Shown: positions 47,703 to 57,366, counted from the stretch's first letter. The stretch: 64,000 nucleotides of DNA from an uncultured Pelagibacteraceae bacterium (GCA_902626645.1 CACOGC010000002.1:1-64000); one strand, 5' to 3'. The notes: generated by a model not told the origin, from the letters alone. A program made the numbers and translations.

Positions 47703-48074
47703 ATGGAAGATAATTTTAATAAGCATTTAGGCAATAAGCTTAAGCTTAGAAGACTAGCACTAGGTTTAACTCAAACTAAAGTAGCAAAAGCAATCAACGT
47801 CACATTTCAACAAATTCAAAAATATGAAAAAGGCACTAACGGGGTAAGTTCAATAAGGTTATTACAATTATCGAACTATCTTAAAGTACCAATTAATTAT
47901 TTTTTCGAAGATTTTTCAGAATATCTTATAAATTTAGAAAAATCACAAGAAGGTCATATGAATGTAAATTATAACTTTTTAGTGAAATTATATTCTGAAT
48001 TAAATGCTGATCAAAAATTGAAGTTTAATAAATCATTACAGGCAGGAAGTAACAATATTTCAAAGGTTGGATAA
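47703..48074 (+). CDS. XRE-family helix-turn-helix regulator
   Basis: 123 residues: an N-terminal Cro/C1-type helix-turn-helix (about 8-62; LKLRRLALGLTQTKVAKAIN, then QQIQKYEKGTNGVSS) and a C-terminal helical tail of unknown role. This family is widespread in alphaproteobacteria as single-gene regulators. It stands alone, preceded by a 162-bp gap and a good Shine-Dalgarno (GAGGGG), and followed by two tRNAs on the other strand. The gap holds TTGACA at 47590-47595 but no convincing -10. Target genes are unknown. Confidence 0.85.
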   Translation: MEDNFNKHLGNKLKLRRLALGLTQTKVAKAINVTFQQIQKYEKGTNGVSSIRLLQLSNYLKVPINYFFEDFSEYLINLEKSQEGHMNVNYNFLVKLYSELNADQKLKFNKSLQAGSNNISKVG

Positions 48075-48078
48075 TTTT

Positions 48079-48154
48079 TGGCTCCTCGGGCAGGACTCGA
48101 ACCTGCGACCAATTGATTAACAGTCAACTGCTCTACCAACTGAGCTACCGAGGA
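48079..48154 (-). tRNA. tRNA-Asn (anticodon GTT)
   Basis: Minus-strand cloverleaf of 76 nt: acceptor TCCTCGG pairs with CCGAGGA, D-arm GCTCAGTTGGTAGAGC, anticodon loop CTGTTAA giving GTT, T-arm with GTTCGAGTC. CCA is encoded. Confidence 0.96.
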
Positions 48155-48204
48155 ATATTAAAATCTCAACTTACTTTTTTTTTTCACTAAAACAAGATTT
48201 TTTT

Positions 48205-48278
48205 TGGAGGCAACGCCCGGAATCGAACCGGGATACAAGGATTTGCAATCCTCTGCGTAACCATTCCGCCACGTTGCC
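48205..48278 (-). tRNA. tRNA-Cys (anticodon GCA)
   Basis: Minus-strand cloverleaf of 74 nt: acceptor GGCAACG pairs with CGTTGCC, anticodon loop TTGCAAA giving GCA, T-arm GTTCGATTC, discriminator U as expected for Cys. CCA is encoded. It is 50 bases upstream of tRNA-Asn on the same strand, so the two are probably cotranscribed. Confidence 0.96.
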
Positions 48279-48399
48279 ATATGTTTTAGAAGATAGCTAC
48301 ACTGAGTTTTATATAAAATATTTGCAATTAGTCTATTAAATAACGTTCCAATTTGATTATTGTTAATTTAGATTATTAAATTATAAACTAATAACACCC

Positions 48400-51027
48400 A
48401 TGATAAGCGATAAATATATACATTCAAAAGTTGAAGATAAAATTTATGGTTATTGGGAAAAAAACAAATTATTTAAACCACAAAAAAATTCAAAAAAATT
48501 TTCAATTGTAATTCCACCACCCAATGTAACTGGAAGTTTACATATGGGTCATGCTTTAAATAATTCAATTCAAGATTTATTAGTTCGTTATTATCGAATG
48601 AATAATTATGAAACTTTATGGCAACCCGGAACTGATCATGCAGGTATAGCCACCCAAGCACTCGTAGAGAGAAAATTAGAAAAAGAAAATTTAAGTAAAA
48701 TTGACCTTGGTAGAGAAAAATTTATAGAAAAAGTATGGGAATGGAAAAATGAATATGGGGACATAATCATTAATCAACTAAAGAAATTAGGATGTTCATG
48801 TGATTGGTCAAGAAATGCATTCACTATGGATGAAAATTTATCAAAATCAGTCATTAAGGTTTTTGTAGAATTACATAAAAAAAAATTGATTTATAAAGCT
48901 GAAAAACTTGTAAATTGGGACACTGTTTTAAAAACCGCAATTTCAGATTTGGAAGTAGATCAAAGAGAGATGAATTCTAAGATCTACTATATTAGATACC
49001 CAATAGACAATTCCTCTGAATTTATCACTATTGCCACAACAAGGCCTGAGACAATGTTAGGGGATACTGCGATTGCGGTAAATCCGAAGGATAAAAGATA
49101 TAAAAATCATGTTGGCAAAACTGTCACAATACCAATCGTAGGTAGAAAAATAAAAATTATTAAAGATAATTATGCTGATCCAGAGCAAGGAACTGGAGCA
49201 CTTAAGATCACGCCAGCACATGATTTTAATGACTATGATGTTGGTCAAAGAAATAAATTAGAAATAATTAATATTTTTACCGAAGAAGGAAAAATAAATG
49301 ATAATGCTCCAAAAGATTATATTGGCTTAGATAGGTTTGATGCCCGTAAAAAAATATTAAATGAATTAAAAGAAAAAGACTTTTTTGTAAAAGAAGAAAA
49401 TATCAAAAATAAAGTTCCATATGGTGATAGATCGAATTCAGTAATTGAACCTTTTTTAACAGAGCAATGGTTTGTTGATGCAAAGAAATTAGCGATCAAA
49501 GCTAAAAAAATTGTTAAGACAAAAAAAACAAATTTCTTTCCAACTAACTGGTCTAAAACTTATTTTCAGTGGATGAATAATATTGAGCCATGGTGTATTT
49601 CACGACAATTATGGTGGGGACATCAAATACCAGCTTGGTATGGACCTGATCAAAAAATTTTTGTTGCGATCAATCAAAATGATGCAATTAAACAAGCAAA
49701 AAAACATTATAAAAAAGACGTAAAACTTACTAGAGATCCTGATGTTTTAGATACATGGTTTTCTTCAGGATTATGGCCATTCGCAACTTTAGGTTGGCCT
49801 GATAAAAAAGATTACGTAAAGAAATTTTATCCAACAACAGTTTTAGTAACAGGTTTTGATATTATTTTTTTCTGGGTGGCTAGAATGATTATGTTTGGTA
49901 TGGAATTTTTGAACAAAGAACCATTTAAAGATATTTATGTACACGCGTTAGTAAGAGATGAAAAAGGACAAAAAATGTCTAAGTCAAAAGGGAATGTTAT
50001 TGATCCATTAGATCTAATTGAAAAATATAGCGCTGATGCATTACGTTTTACTTTACTTTCTATGGCGTCCCCAGGAACTGATGTTAAACTTTCAGAAGAT
50101 AGAGTTAAAGGATATAGAAACTTTTTAAATAAATTATGGAATGCTAATAATTTTTTAATTACTAATAAATGTGATTTTAAAAAAACCAATAAAGTTCCAA
50201 AAATCTCATTAAATATCAATAAATGGATCTATTCTGAGTTAATAGAAACTAAAAATAAGATTCAAACAAATATTGAAGATTATCGATTTGATGAAGCAGC
50301 AAAAAATGCTTATCAATTTGCATGGCACTCATATTGTGACTGGTATATTGAGCTGTCTAAAACAATTCTTTATTCAGAGGATAAAAAGGCAAAAACAGAG
50401 GTAAAAGAAGTTTCTGCTTATGTTTTTAAGCAAATATTGGTTATGCTTCATCCTTTCATACCATTTGTAACCGAGGAAATTTGGTTAAAGAACAAATTTG
50501 ATGATTCTAATAAAAATTTCCTTATGTATAAAAATTGGCCTACTGGAAAAATCAAAAAAGACCAATCTCTGAAAGAAGTTGAAAAAATTATTAAAATTAT
50601 CTCTGAATTAAGATCATTTAAAAATGAATTAAATGTCAGCCCCGGTTCATTTGTTGATGTTGCGATTAATAAAATTGCTAAAAAAAATAAATCATTAGTT
50701 AATAATAATGATGTTATTTTAAAAAAACTGGGTCGTATCAACAATTTTTTTGATAAAGAACAAGATAAACCCTCTGCAACACTTGTTATTTCTGGGGACA
50801 TTTTTAAGATTTATTTTGATGAAAATGTTGATCTTAATTTGATTAAAGAAAACTTACAAAAACGTCAGAATAAATACCAGGATGAGCTAAATAAGATTTC
50901 TCAACGATTATCTAATAAAGGCTTTACAGATAGAGCACCAAAAAATATTGTTGAACAAGAAAAAACTAACTATAGTAATCTTAAAGATAATATCAAAAAA
51001 ATATCTTTAACTATTGAGAGTTTATAA
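48400..51027 (+). CDS. valS: Valyl-tRNA synthetase
   Basis: Charges tRNA-Val. 875 residues: [16 protein letters not shown] (HIGH-type motif), the CP1 editing domain ([15 protein letters not shown]), KMSKSKGN, an anticodon-binding domain and a C-terminal coiled coil (about 805-870). It shares one base with ilvD (TAATG), a pairing that links valine charging with branched-chain amino acid synthesis, possibly only by chance. Confidence 0.97.
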   Translation: MISDKYIHSKVEDKIYGYWEKNKLFKPQKNSKKFSIVIPPPNVTGSLHMGHALNNSIQDLLVRYYRMNNYETLWQPGTDHAGIATQALVERKLEKENLSKIDLGREKFIEKVWEWKNEYGDIIINQLKKLGCSCDWSRNAFTMDENLSKSVIKVFVELHKKKLIYKAEKLVNWDTVLKTAISDLEVDQREMNSKIYYIRYPIDNSSEFITIATTRPETMLGDTAIAVNPKDKRYKNHVGKTVTIPIVGRKIKIIKDNYADPEQGTGALKITPAHDFNDYDVGQRNKLEIINIFTEEGKINDNAPKDYIGLDRFDARKKILNELKEKDFFVKEENIKNKVPYGDRSNSVIEPFLTEQWFVDAKKLAIKAKKIVKTKKTNFFPTNWSKTYFQWMNNIEPWCISRQLWWGHQIPAWYGPDQKIFVAINQNDAIKQAKKHYKKDVKLTRDPDVLDTWFSSGLWPFATLGWPDKKDYVKKFYPTTVLVTGFDIIFFWVARMIMFGMEFLNKEPFKDIYVHALVRDEKGQKMSKSKGNVIDPLDLIEKYSADALRFTLLSMASPGTDVKLSEDRVKGYRNFLNKLWNANNFLITNKCDFKKTNKVPKISLNINKWIYSELIETKNKIQTNIEDYRFDEAAKNAYQFAWHSYCDWYIELSKTILYSEDKKAKTEVKEVSAYVFKQILVMLHPFIPFVTEEIWLKNKFDDSNKNFLMYKNWPTGKIKKDQSLKEVEKIIKIISELRSFKNELNVSPGSFVDVAINKIAKKNKSLVNNNDVILKKLGRINNFFDKEQDKPSATLVISGDIFKIYFDENVDLNLIKENLQKRQNKYQDELNKISQRLSNKGFTDRAPKNIVEQEKTNYSNLKDNIKKISLTIESL

Positions 51028-52745
51028 TGCGGAAATTTAATAAAAAAAAATTACCTAGTAGACATACATCCTTAGGTCCAGATAGAGCACCTCATAGATC
51101 TTTTTATTATGCAATGGGTGAAACTGAAAAAGATGTATCAAAACCATTTATAGGAGTTGTATCAACTTGGAATGAAGCTGCTCCTTGTAACATTGCCCTT
51201 ATGCGACAAGCGCAATCAGTGAAAAAGGGTGTGAGAGCATCAGGAGGAACACCAAGAGAATTTTGCACAATTACTGTTACTGATGGTATTGCCATGGGTC
51301 ATGAAGGAATGAAATCGTCTTTAATTTCAAGAGAAGTTATAGCTGATAGTGCTGAATTGACAGTGAGGGGTCATTGTTATGATGCACTAGTAGGTATCGC
51401 AGGTTGTGATAAATCTTTACCAGGATTAATGATGTCCATGGTTAGGTTAAATGTTCCAAGTGTTTTTATATATGGCGGCTCAATCCTTCCGGGAAAATAT
51501 AAAGGTAAAGATGTTACTGTTGTAGACGTATTTGAAGCGGTTGGAAAACATTCATCAGGTCAAATGTCTGCTAAAGAATTAAGAAAATTGGAATTAGTAG
51601 CGTGTCCTACAGCGGGAGCGTGTGGTGGTCAGTTTACTGCAAATACAATGGCTTGTGTTTCAGAAGCAATCGGTTTAGCGTTACCTTATTCAGCAGGAAC
51701 ACCAGCTCCATATGAAGAAAGAGATAAGTATGCAAAAGCAAGTGGTCGAATGGTTATGGAATTATTAGCAAAAAAAATTAAACCAAGAGATATTGTTACA
51801 AGAAAAGCATTAGAGAATGCTGCAACAATAGTTGCTGCAACTGGGGGTTCGACTAACGCAGCATTACATTTACCAGCAATTGCTAATGAAGCAGGAATTA
51901 AATTTGATTTAATGGATGTTGCAAAAATATTTAAAAAGACACCTTATCTTGCTGATTTAAAACCAGGTGGAAAATATGTTGCTAAAGATATGTGGTTAGC
52001 AGGTGGTGTGCCGATGCTTTTAAAAACTCTTTATGATGGTGGATATATTCATGGAGATTGCATGACGGTTACAGGTAAAACTATGAAAGAAAATTTAAAA
52101 GGTATTAAATTTAATCCAAAACAAAAAGTTTTAAGAGCTCACGACAGACCTTTATCACCAGATGGTGGAGTTGTGGGATTAAAAGGAAATTTAGCTCCAG
52201 AAGGTGGAATTGTAAAAATTGCGGGTCTTAAAAAATTACAATTTACTGGAAGAGCAAGATGTTTTGATAATGAGGAAAGTGCAATGAAAGCAGTTCAAAG
52301 CAGAAAATATAAAGATGGAGATGTAATCATTATTAGATACGAAGGCCCAGTAGGGGGACCAGGTATGAGAGAAATGCTTTCAACAACTGGTGCAATTTAT
52401 GGTCAAGGTAAAGGTGAGAAAGTTGCTTTAATAACTGATGGAAGATTTTCTGGAGCAACAAGAGGGTTTTGTGTTGGTCACGTAGGTCCAGAGGCAGCTT
52501 TAGGTGGACCGATTGCGCTTTTACGTAATGGAGATTTAATTGATATTGATGCTAAAAAAGGAACGATTAATGTTCGTTTAACTAAATCACAATTGGCTTC
52601 AAGAAGAAGAAGATGGAAGGCTAGAAAATCTGATTTTGGCTCAGGAACTCTTTGGAAATATGCACAAACAGTTGGACCAGCAAGTTTAGGAGCTCCAACC
52701 CATCCCGGTAAGAAAAAAGAAGTTAAGGAATATTCAAAAATTTAA
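51027..52745 (+). CDS. ilvD: Dihydroxy-acid dehydratase
   Basis: Iron-sulfur dehydratase in valine, isoleucine and leucine synthesis. 572 residues of the IlvD/Edd family: [14 protein letters not shown] with a cluster Cys, and [19 protein letters not shown] with the other. [12 protein letters not shown] and [17 protein letters not shown] near the C-terminus are typical. Related sugar-acid dehydratases share this fold, so substrate is inferred from length and motif. It shares one base with manC. Confidence 0.88.
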   Translation: MRKFNKKKLPSRHTSLGPDRAPHRSFYYAMGETEKDVSKPFIGVVSTWNEAAPCNIALMRQAQSVKKGVRASGGTPREFCTITVTDGIAMGHEGMKSSLISREVIADSAELTVRGHCYDALVGIAGCDKSLPGLMMSMVRLNVPSVFIYGGSILPGKYKGKDVTVVDVFEAVGKHSSGQMSAKELRKLELVACPTAGACGGQFTANTMACVSEAIGLALPYSAGTPAPYEERDKYAKASGRMVMELLAKKIKPRDIVTRKALENAATIVAATGGSTNAALHLPAIANEAGIKFDLMDVAKIFKKTPYLADLKPGGKYVAKDMWLAGGVPMLLKTLYDGGYIHGDCMTVTGKTMKENLKGIKFNPKQKVLRAHDRPLSPDGGVVGLKGNLAPEGGIVKIAGLKKLQFTGRARCFDNEESAMKAVQSRKYKDGDVIIIRYEGPVGGPGMREMLSTTGAIYGQGKGEKVALITDGRFSGATRGFCVGHVGPEAALGGPIALLRNGDLIDIDAKKGTINVRLTKSQLASRRRRWKARKSDFGSGTLWKYAQTVGPASLGAPTHPGKKKEVKEYSKI

Positions 52746-53935
52746 TGAAAATTCGCCCAGTTATTTTATGTGGTGGCGCCGGAACAAGACTTTGGCCAAA
52801 AACTAAAAAACACCAAGCAAAACAATTTATTGATTTTGGTAATTGGACTTTATTGGGCAAAACATTAGAGAGAGTTAAAGCATCTATATTTGATGCACCA
52901 ATTATAAGCACTAATGCAAAATATTTAAGACAAGTAAAACAACACCTAAAGAAACACAAAATAAGAAAATTCAAGATAGTTTTAGAACCAGCTAAAAGAA
53001 ATACAGCACCCGCTATATTAAGCACCGCTTTAATTAAAGATATTCCTAATGAACAACCATTAATGTTTTTAGCTGCTGATCATTTGATAGAAAAAGTAAG
53101 TTTATTCAATAAAGCTATCAAAAAAAATCAAAAGAAACTTACTCAAAATAATATCTTTATTTTTGGTATTAAACCCAAAATGCCCTCTAGTGAATTTGGT
53201 TATTTTTTAACAAAAAGTGAGAAAGTAACTAGATTTGTAGAGAAACCTAAAGAGGCTAAAGCTAAACAAATAATAAGTAAAAAAGGTTATTGGAATTCTG
53301 GAATGTTTTATTTGAGAAAGGACTCAATCATTAATAATTTTAAGAAATACCAACCAAATATTTATAGAAATTGTAACAAAGCTGTAACAAAAGCAAAATA
53401 TAAAAGTAATGTGTACTATTTAAACAAACAAGCATTCACCAAAGCAACAGCAAAGTCTTTTGACTATGCAATATTAGAAAAAACGAGAGATATTAATGCT
53501 ATTAAATTAGATATTCCTTGGTCTGATTTAGGGTCTTGGAAAGAAATTTGCAAAATGTATGGAAGAAATAAAAGACATTATTATAAAAAGAAGAATGTAT
53601 TTCATAGACCTTGGGGCAGTTATGTTAATCTATTCAATGGTAAGGAATTCTTAATTAAAGAATTGTATGTAAAACCAAAAGGTATATTAAGTCTACAGAA
53701 ACATCACCATAGAGCTGAACATTGGGTAGTTACTCATGGTAAACCTAAAATTACTTTAAATAAGAAATATTTTACAATGAAACCAGATGAAACTATTTTT
53801 ATTCCATTAGGTGCAATCCACAGAATAGAAAATCCCTACAAAAAACCAGTAAAAATTATTGAAGCTCAAGTAGGATCTATATTAAAAGAAACAGATATTG
53901 TTCGATACCAAGACGTTTATGGCCGTGTTAAATAA
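52745..53935 (+). CDS. manC: Mannose-1-phosphate guanylyltransferase / mannose-6-phosphate isomerase-like protein
   Basis: Nucleotidyltransferase making GDP-mannose for surface polysaccharide. 396 residues: N-terminal pyrophosphorylase motif ILCGGAGTRLWPKTKKHQAKQF (a variant of the usual motif), FVEKP and WNSGMFYLR. A C-terminal cupin follows, with FHRPWGS, QKHHHRAEHWVV and PLGAIHRIEN. It is shorter than the usual roughly 470, with reduced linker regions, but both domains are there. It ends 22 bases before the convergent PiT-like gene. Confidence 0.88.
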   Translation: MKIRPVILCGGAGTRLWPKTKKHQAKQFIDFGNWTLLGKTLERVKASIFDAPIISTNAKYLRQVKQHLKKHKIRKFKIVLEPAKRNTAPAILSTALIKDIPNEQPLMFLAADHLIEKVSLFNKAIKKNQKKLTQNNIFIFGIKPKMPSSEFGYFLTKSEKVTRFVEKPKEAKAKQIISKKGYWNSGMFYLRKDSIINNFKKYQPNIYRNCNKAVTKAKYKSNVYYLNKQAFTKATAKSFDYAILEKTRDINAIKLDIPWSDLGSWKEICKMYGRNKRHYYKKKNVFHRPWGSYVNLFNGKEFLIKELYVKPKGILSLQKHHHRAEHWVVTHGKPKITLNKKYFTMKPDETIFIPLGAIHRIENPYKKPVKIIEAQVGSILKETDIVRYQDVYGRVK

Positions 53936-53946
53936 TTAACACGACC
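53921..53946. terminator. Possible bidirectional terminator hairpin between manC and the PiT-like gene
   Basis: CGTGTTAA and TTAACACG form an 8-bp perfect stem around an ATAA loop, extended by GG/CC past one mismatch. It straddles the manC stop, between two convergent genes. Neither strand has a proper T-run, so termination efficiency is doubtful. Confidence 0.45.
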
Positions 53947-53957
53947 ACAAAATATAT

Positions 53958-54923
53958 TTAAAACCAACTATTTGGAATAATTATGTAGTGGATTGCTAAA
54001 ACAATTCCAACTGAAACACTTAATCCAAAGATCATTTTAAGAAAGTCTTTACCAATTAATGGGAAGACATACTTAAATTTATAATCTTTGTTCATTGTTG
54101 AAATCGCAAGTTCTCTACCACATAATAAACCAACAAAAACCCATGTAGTTGACATAGGTAAATCATTAAGTTCTTTAAAGTAGAATAAGACACCAGCATA
54201 AATTACGTTGATAATTGTAGCTGATCTTGCATATCTAGTTCCAGTTTTTTCTAAAACTACAGTTTGTATTCGTCCACCTTGAATATAGAAGATGTAAAAT
54301 AGCAAAGCTGTAAAATATCCCATTACAGTTAGCAGAATTGTTATATCCAGTTGTCTTGGAAGATACACAGCAATGTTTGCTACATCATGAGATAACCAAA
54401 CCCACCATAGCCAACCTGAAGTGACCCATACTGAGTTTCTCCAAAAGCCTATATACTTTTCATCAACTTCATCTAATTTTTCATTGATAAATTTTGATAC
54501 AACAATCCAAGCAATATAAGCGACCATTGCCGCTAAACCATATCCAACTACGCTTTTTAATAGCATTTTTTCAAGCACAACTGTTGAAGCAAATGCTGAA
54601 AGAACTAAGAAAGTAGTAGATACCGGTATTCCAATTCTTGTTAATAATAGCAATATTGCAGGCGCTACTGCATGATACCATTGAATTTCTTGATAAGGTA
54701 TTCTAGTTAATCTTCCATATGAAATATCACCATCATACGCATACCATCCCCATGCTAAAGCTAAAATCATTACACTAGAAGCTGATCCTGCAAGTATGTA
54801 CCATTTGAACCACTTCTTTTTTGAAGCTATAAATGTACCTAGTGTTTGAATTGAGTCGTTAGCGATTACGCTATAACCGGCAAGGGCGAAGCCTATAACC
54901 GTATAAATTAAAGTCATTTCCAT
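53958..54923 (-). CDS. PiT-like inorganic ion permease (divergent PHO4 family)
   Basis: 321-residue membrane protein with about nine helices. Two internally repeated signatures of the PiT/PHO4 transporters can be seen: IANDSIQTLGTF near residue 20 with GIPVSTTFLVLSAFA near 97, and SHDVANIAVYLP near 178 with LPMSTTWVFVGLLCG near 260. These are diverged from the canonical ANDVANA and VSTTH forms. PiT members carry phosphate or metal-phosphate, and the PiT-related CysP carries sulfate, so the substrate cannot be named. The adjacent zinc genes are suggestive only. It has its own promoter-like site and leader. Confidence 0.65.
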   Translation of the reverse strand: MEMTLIYTVIGFALAGYSVIANDSIQTLGTFIASKKKWFKWYILAGSASSVMILALAWGWYAYDGDISYGRLTRIPYQEIQWYHAVAPAILLLLTRIGIPVSTTFLVLSAFASTVVLEKMLLKSVVGYGLAAMVAYIAWIVVSKFINEKLDEVDEKYIGFWRNSVWVTSGWLWWVWLSHDVANIAVYLPRQLDITILLTVMGYFTALLFYIFYIQGGRIQTVVLEKTGTRYARSATIINVIYAGVLFYFKELNDLPMSTTWVFVGLLCGRELAISTMNKDYKFKYVFPLIGKDFLKMIFGLSVSVGIVLAIHYIIIPNSWF

Positions 54924-55017
54924 TCTTTATCTCCTTAATATTATTGTTTTCGGTTCCTATCGATTCATGACTTAAGGAGTATGTAATCTGAGACGGAAAA
55001 TAATTCTACATGTAAAT
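54924..55017 (-). promoter_or_regulatory. Structured leader of the PiT-like gene with sequestered Shine-Dalgarno
   Basis: On the minus strand the ribosome site TTAAGGAG (54938-54931), seven bases before the ATG, is perfectly complementary over 8 bp to CTCCTTAA (54979-54972), with a 33-nt loop between. Just upstream, ATGTA (55011-55007) pairs with TACAT (54985-54981), giving a second helix that stacks against it. Such pairing would hide the ribosome site until something opens it. Folding is by eye; no known riboswitch class was recognised. Confidence 0.5.
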
Positions 55018-55023
55018 TTAGTG

Positions 55024-55052
55024 ATTTAAGAATCTAAGGGGGGATTCGTCAA
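55024..55052 (-). promoter_or_regulatory. Candidate sigma-70 promoter of the PiT-like gene
   Basis: On the minus strand TTGACG (55052-55047) and TTAAAT (55029-55024) are 17 bases apart. TTGACG is five of six to the -35 consensus (or nearly so) and TTAAAT four of six to the -10. Start of transcription would be near 55017, giving a leader of about 94 nt. Confidence 0.5.
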
Positions 55053-55088
55053 CTTCTAAACTAATTAAAATTAAAGTCTACTTGAAAA

Positions 55089-55310
55089 TTAAAATACAAC
55101 TTTATAAATACCAATGATAAATAGTGGTATCTGTAATCCAAAATTAGTAAGGATCGCTTTATCTTTGCTAATAAATCCAGCGATAGTCCATCCAACAACA
55201 CCTAATCCGTGAAAGTATATATTTAAAGGATATATATTTAGGTTTGTTAATAGAATACCAACTAAAACTAGAAATGTACTTATCCATTTAAGATACTTCT
55301 TAATAAACAT
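55089..55310 (-). CDS. Small two-helix membrane protein of unknown function
   Basis: 73 residues with two to three hydrophobic segments (about 8-24, 30-47 and 55-72), few charges except a SKDKA turn. Preceded by a good Shine-Dalgarno (AAGGAAA on the minus strand) and 44 bases after zur, so it is probably the tail of the znuCB-zur operon. I do not recognise a named family. The coding call rests on the ribosome site, membrane-protein composition and gene spacing. Confidence 0.7.
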   Translation of the reverse strand: MFIKKYLKWISTFLVLVGILLTNLNIYPLNIYFHGLGVVGWTIAGFISKDKAILTNFGLQIPLFIIGIYKVVF

Positions 55311-55354
55311 ACGTTTTCCTTTCAGCTCGTTTTATTTAGATTTTAGATAATAAC

Positions 55355-55747
55355 TTATCTACACTTTTTACATAATCCAAAAAACTCAAGATTGTATTTA
55401 CTATATTTCATACCATCTTTGTCTTTGAAATTAGTTAAGTATTTAGAAAGGCTTGCACTGCTTATTTCTGTTACTTTTTTACAGATCTCACAGATTGAAA
55501 ATGCAGTAGCTTTTGATACCTGGCAACTTGAATTATGACATGCAATAAAGGCATTTCGACTCTCAATTTTATGAATTTTTCCTATTTCAACTAACTTATC
55601 CAGTGCTCTATAGACTTGTAGTGGAGCTTTAATACCTTTTTTTTGAACATTATGTAGTATTGAATAAGCTTTCATTGGTTCAGATGATTTATCAATTAAA
55701 TCAAAAATGATTTGCTGATTTTTTGAAAGATTTTGCATTTTATCCAT
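55355..55747 (-). CDS. zur: Fur-family zinc uptake regulator Zur
   Basis: 130-residue Fur-type repressor: winged helix (about 10-70; SYSILHNVQKKGIKAPLQVYRALDKL-type, here with AYSILHNVQ), then the metal/dimer domain with CHNSSC, CEICKK and a C-terminal CKKC, giving the structural zinc cysteines. Directly downstream of znuB in a znuCB-zur string and divergent from znuA, so it is Zur and not Fur. It presumably represses both transcripts when zinc is plentiful. Confidence 0.9.
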   Translation of the reverse strand: MDKMQNLSKNQQIIFDLIDKSSEPMKAYSILHNVQKKGIKAPLQVYRALDKLVEIGKIHKIESRNAFIACHNSSCQVSKATAFSICEICKKVTEISSASLSKYLTNFKDKDGMKYSKYNLEFFGLCKKCR

Positions 55748-55762
55748 TCTAACAATTCCTCA

Positions 55763-56566
55763 TTAATTTTTCAATTTAATCGATTGTTTTATGTTTAGTA
55801 GTGATAAAATAAATAGAAATAAAGAGGCTGCAATAATTGAAGGTCCAGAGGCAGTATTAAATTCTAGTGAAGAAAATAACCCCAAGATCACAGATAATAA
55901 ACCACCTATAATTGAATACATTACCATTTTCTGTGGACTTGAAGAGATATTTCTAGCCATTGCAGCTGGTATAATTAACATTCCAGTTATTAATAATAAG
56001 CCAACCATCTTAATTGATATTGCAATGATTGCTGCCATTAAGATTGTAAATATAGCTTTAGCTCTATCAGGATTTAATCCTTCAGCTTCTGCCAATTCAT
56101 AATTAACAGTCGATGCAAACAAAGGTTTCCAAATTAATTTTAAAACTAAGAGGATTAATACTCCCCCGATCCATATAATTAAAAGATCATCAACAGTAAC
56201 AGCTAATATATCTCCAAATAATAGTCCCATAATATCAAATCTAATAAATGATAAAAAACCTATAACTACTAGTCCTACAGCTAACGATGAGTGAGCCAAG
56301 AGACCAAGTAAAGCATCACCTGGTAAATTGGTTCTTTTTTGGAGTTGTATTAAAGTTAAGGCTATTAAAGAAGAGATAATAAATACAGAAAATGCTATAT
56401 TAAATTCCATGGAATAAGCAAGGGTAACACCGAGTAACGCAGAGTGAGATAGGGTATCACCAAAATATGAGAGTCTTCGCCAAATAACAAAACAACCAAG
56501 AGGTCCCGTTACAATCGCAACGCCAATTCCGGCCACCAAAGCTCTAATGAAAAAATCATCTAGCAT
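55763..56566 (-). CDS. znuB: Zinc ABC transporter permease ZnuB
   Basis: Membrane subunit of the ZnuABC zinc importer. 267 residues with about eight helices, ABC-3 family: GPLGCFVIWRRLSYFGDTLSHSALLGVTLA near the start and the GLLLITGMLIIPAAMARN block near residue 190. It starts on the base right after the znuC stop and is followed by zur after 15 bases. Confidence 0.95.
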   Translation of the reverse strand: MLDDFFIRALVAGIGVAIVTGPLGCFVIWRRLSYFGDTLSHSALLGVTLAYSMEFNIAFSVFIISSLIALTLIQLQKRTNLPGDALLGLLAHSSLAVGLVVIGFLSFIRFDIMGLLFGDILAVTVDDLLIIWIGGVLILLVLKLIWKPLFASTVNYELAEAEGLNPDRAKAIFTILMAAIIAISIKMVGLLLITGMLIIPAAMARNISSSPQKMVMYSIIGGLLSVILGLFSSLEFNTASGPSIIAASLFLFILSLLNIKQSIKLKN

Positions 56567-57313
56567 TTAATTTTTCTTTATTTCACCTTCACTGGTGTGG
56601 ACATGATCGTGTCTATGTTCATATCTTGATAAAATTTGAGATGCTTGCTCACCAAATAAAGCTTTATATTCATTATTTTTTGCAACATCTATTGGAGAAC
56701 CTGAACAACACACATGCCCATTTAAACAAACAACATGATCTGTGGCACTCATTACCGTATGTAAGTCGTGAGATATTAACAAAATACCACAATTCAATTC
56801 ATCAGAAATTTTCTTAATAAGTTCGTATAAAGCAATTTCACCTGTAAAGTCTACTCCTTGAACTGGTTCGTCTAGTACCAATAATTCTGGTTTTTTTGAA
56901 ATAGCTCTTGCAAGTAATACTCTTTGGAATTCCCCTCCAGATAAGTCACCTAAATTTTTATCTTTAAGGTGAATAACACCAGTCAGAGAAAGAGCTTCAT
57001 CTATAGTTTCTTTATTGAGACTTTCAGTTAACACCATAAAATCATTTACTCTTAGTGGCAGTGTCCAATCTATTGTAATTTTTTGTGGAACATATCCAAC
57101 TTTATTTGTGTATTTTTCAACTGAACCATCAATCTTTTTGTAAATACCTAAAGCAATTTTAGCTGTTGTACTTTTTCCAGATCCATTTGGCCCAATAAGA
57201 GTAACTATTTTACCTTTTTCAACTTGAAGTGACACTCCTCTAACAAGCCATTTATTATTTAAACTAAAACCAGCTTCATTTAACTTCACAAGTATATTTT
57301 GATTAGAACTCAT
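56567..57313 (-). CDS. znuC: Zinc ABC transporter ATP-binding protein ZnuC
   Basis: ATPase of the zinc importer. 248 residues with Walker A GPNGSGKST, signature LSGGEFQR, Walker B LLVLDEPVQGVD and H-loop LISHDLHTVM. The C-terminus ends in a His-containing tail (EHRHDHVHTSEG), a common feature of zinc systems. It is divergent from znuA across 70 bases that contain the Zur palindrome. Confidence 0.95.
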   Translation of the reverse strand: MSSNQNILVKLNEAGFSLNNKWLVRGVSLQVEKGKIVTLIGPNGSGKSTTAKIALGIYKKIDGSVEKYTNKVGYVPQKITIDWTLPLRVNDFMVLTESLNKETIDEALSLTGVIHLKDKNLGDLSGGEFQRVLLARAISKKPELLVLDEPVQGVDFTGEIALYELIKKISDELNCGILLISHDLHTVMSATDHVVCLNGHVCCSGSPIDVAKNNEYKALFGEQASQILSRYEHRHDHVHTSEGEIKKN

Positions 57314-57351
57314 TTTATTCCTTGACTTACAAATGTTACATTATTACATAG

Positions 57352-57366
57352 TGTTATAATATAACA
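57352..57366. promoter_or_regulatory. Zur operator palindrome overlapping the znuA -10
   Basis: TGTTATA-A-TATAACA is a perfect 7+1+7 palindrome between znuC and znuA, resembling alphaproteobacterial Zur boxes of the GTTATAnnATAAC type. The extended -10 TGTTATAAT for znuA sits inside it (57352-57360), so Zur binding would directly block RNA polymerase; the same site can shut the divergent znuCB-zur promoter. Confidence 0.78.

Noticed and set aside
48279-48399. T-box or structured leader before valS
   Set aside because: The 121-bp gap is plain AT-rich sequence with no specifier-loop or antiterminator-like motif, and T-boxes are not expected in this group.
54924-55017. SAM-II or SAM-V riboswitch before the PiT-like gene
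   Set aside because: The conserved loop sequences I know for those classes are not present; the resemblance is limited to hiding the Shine-Dalgarno.
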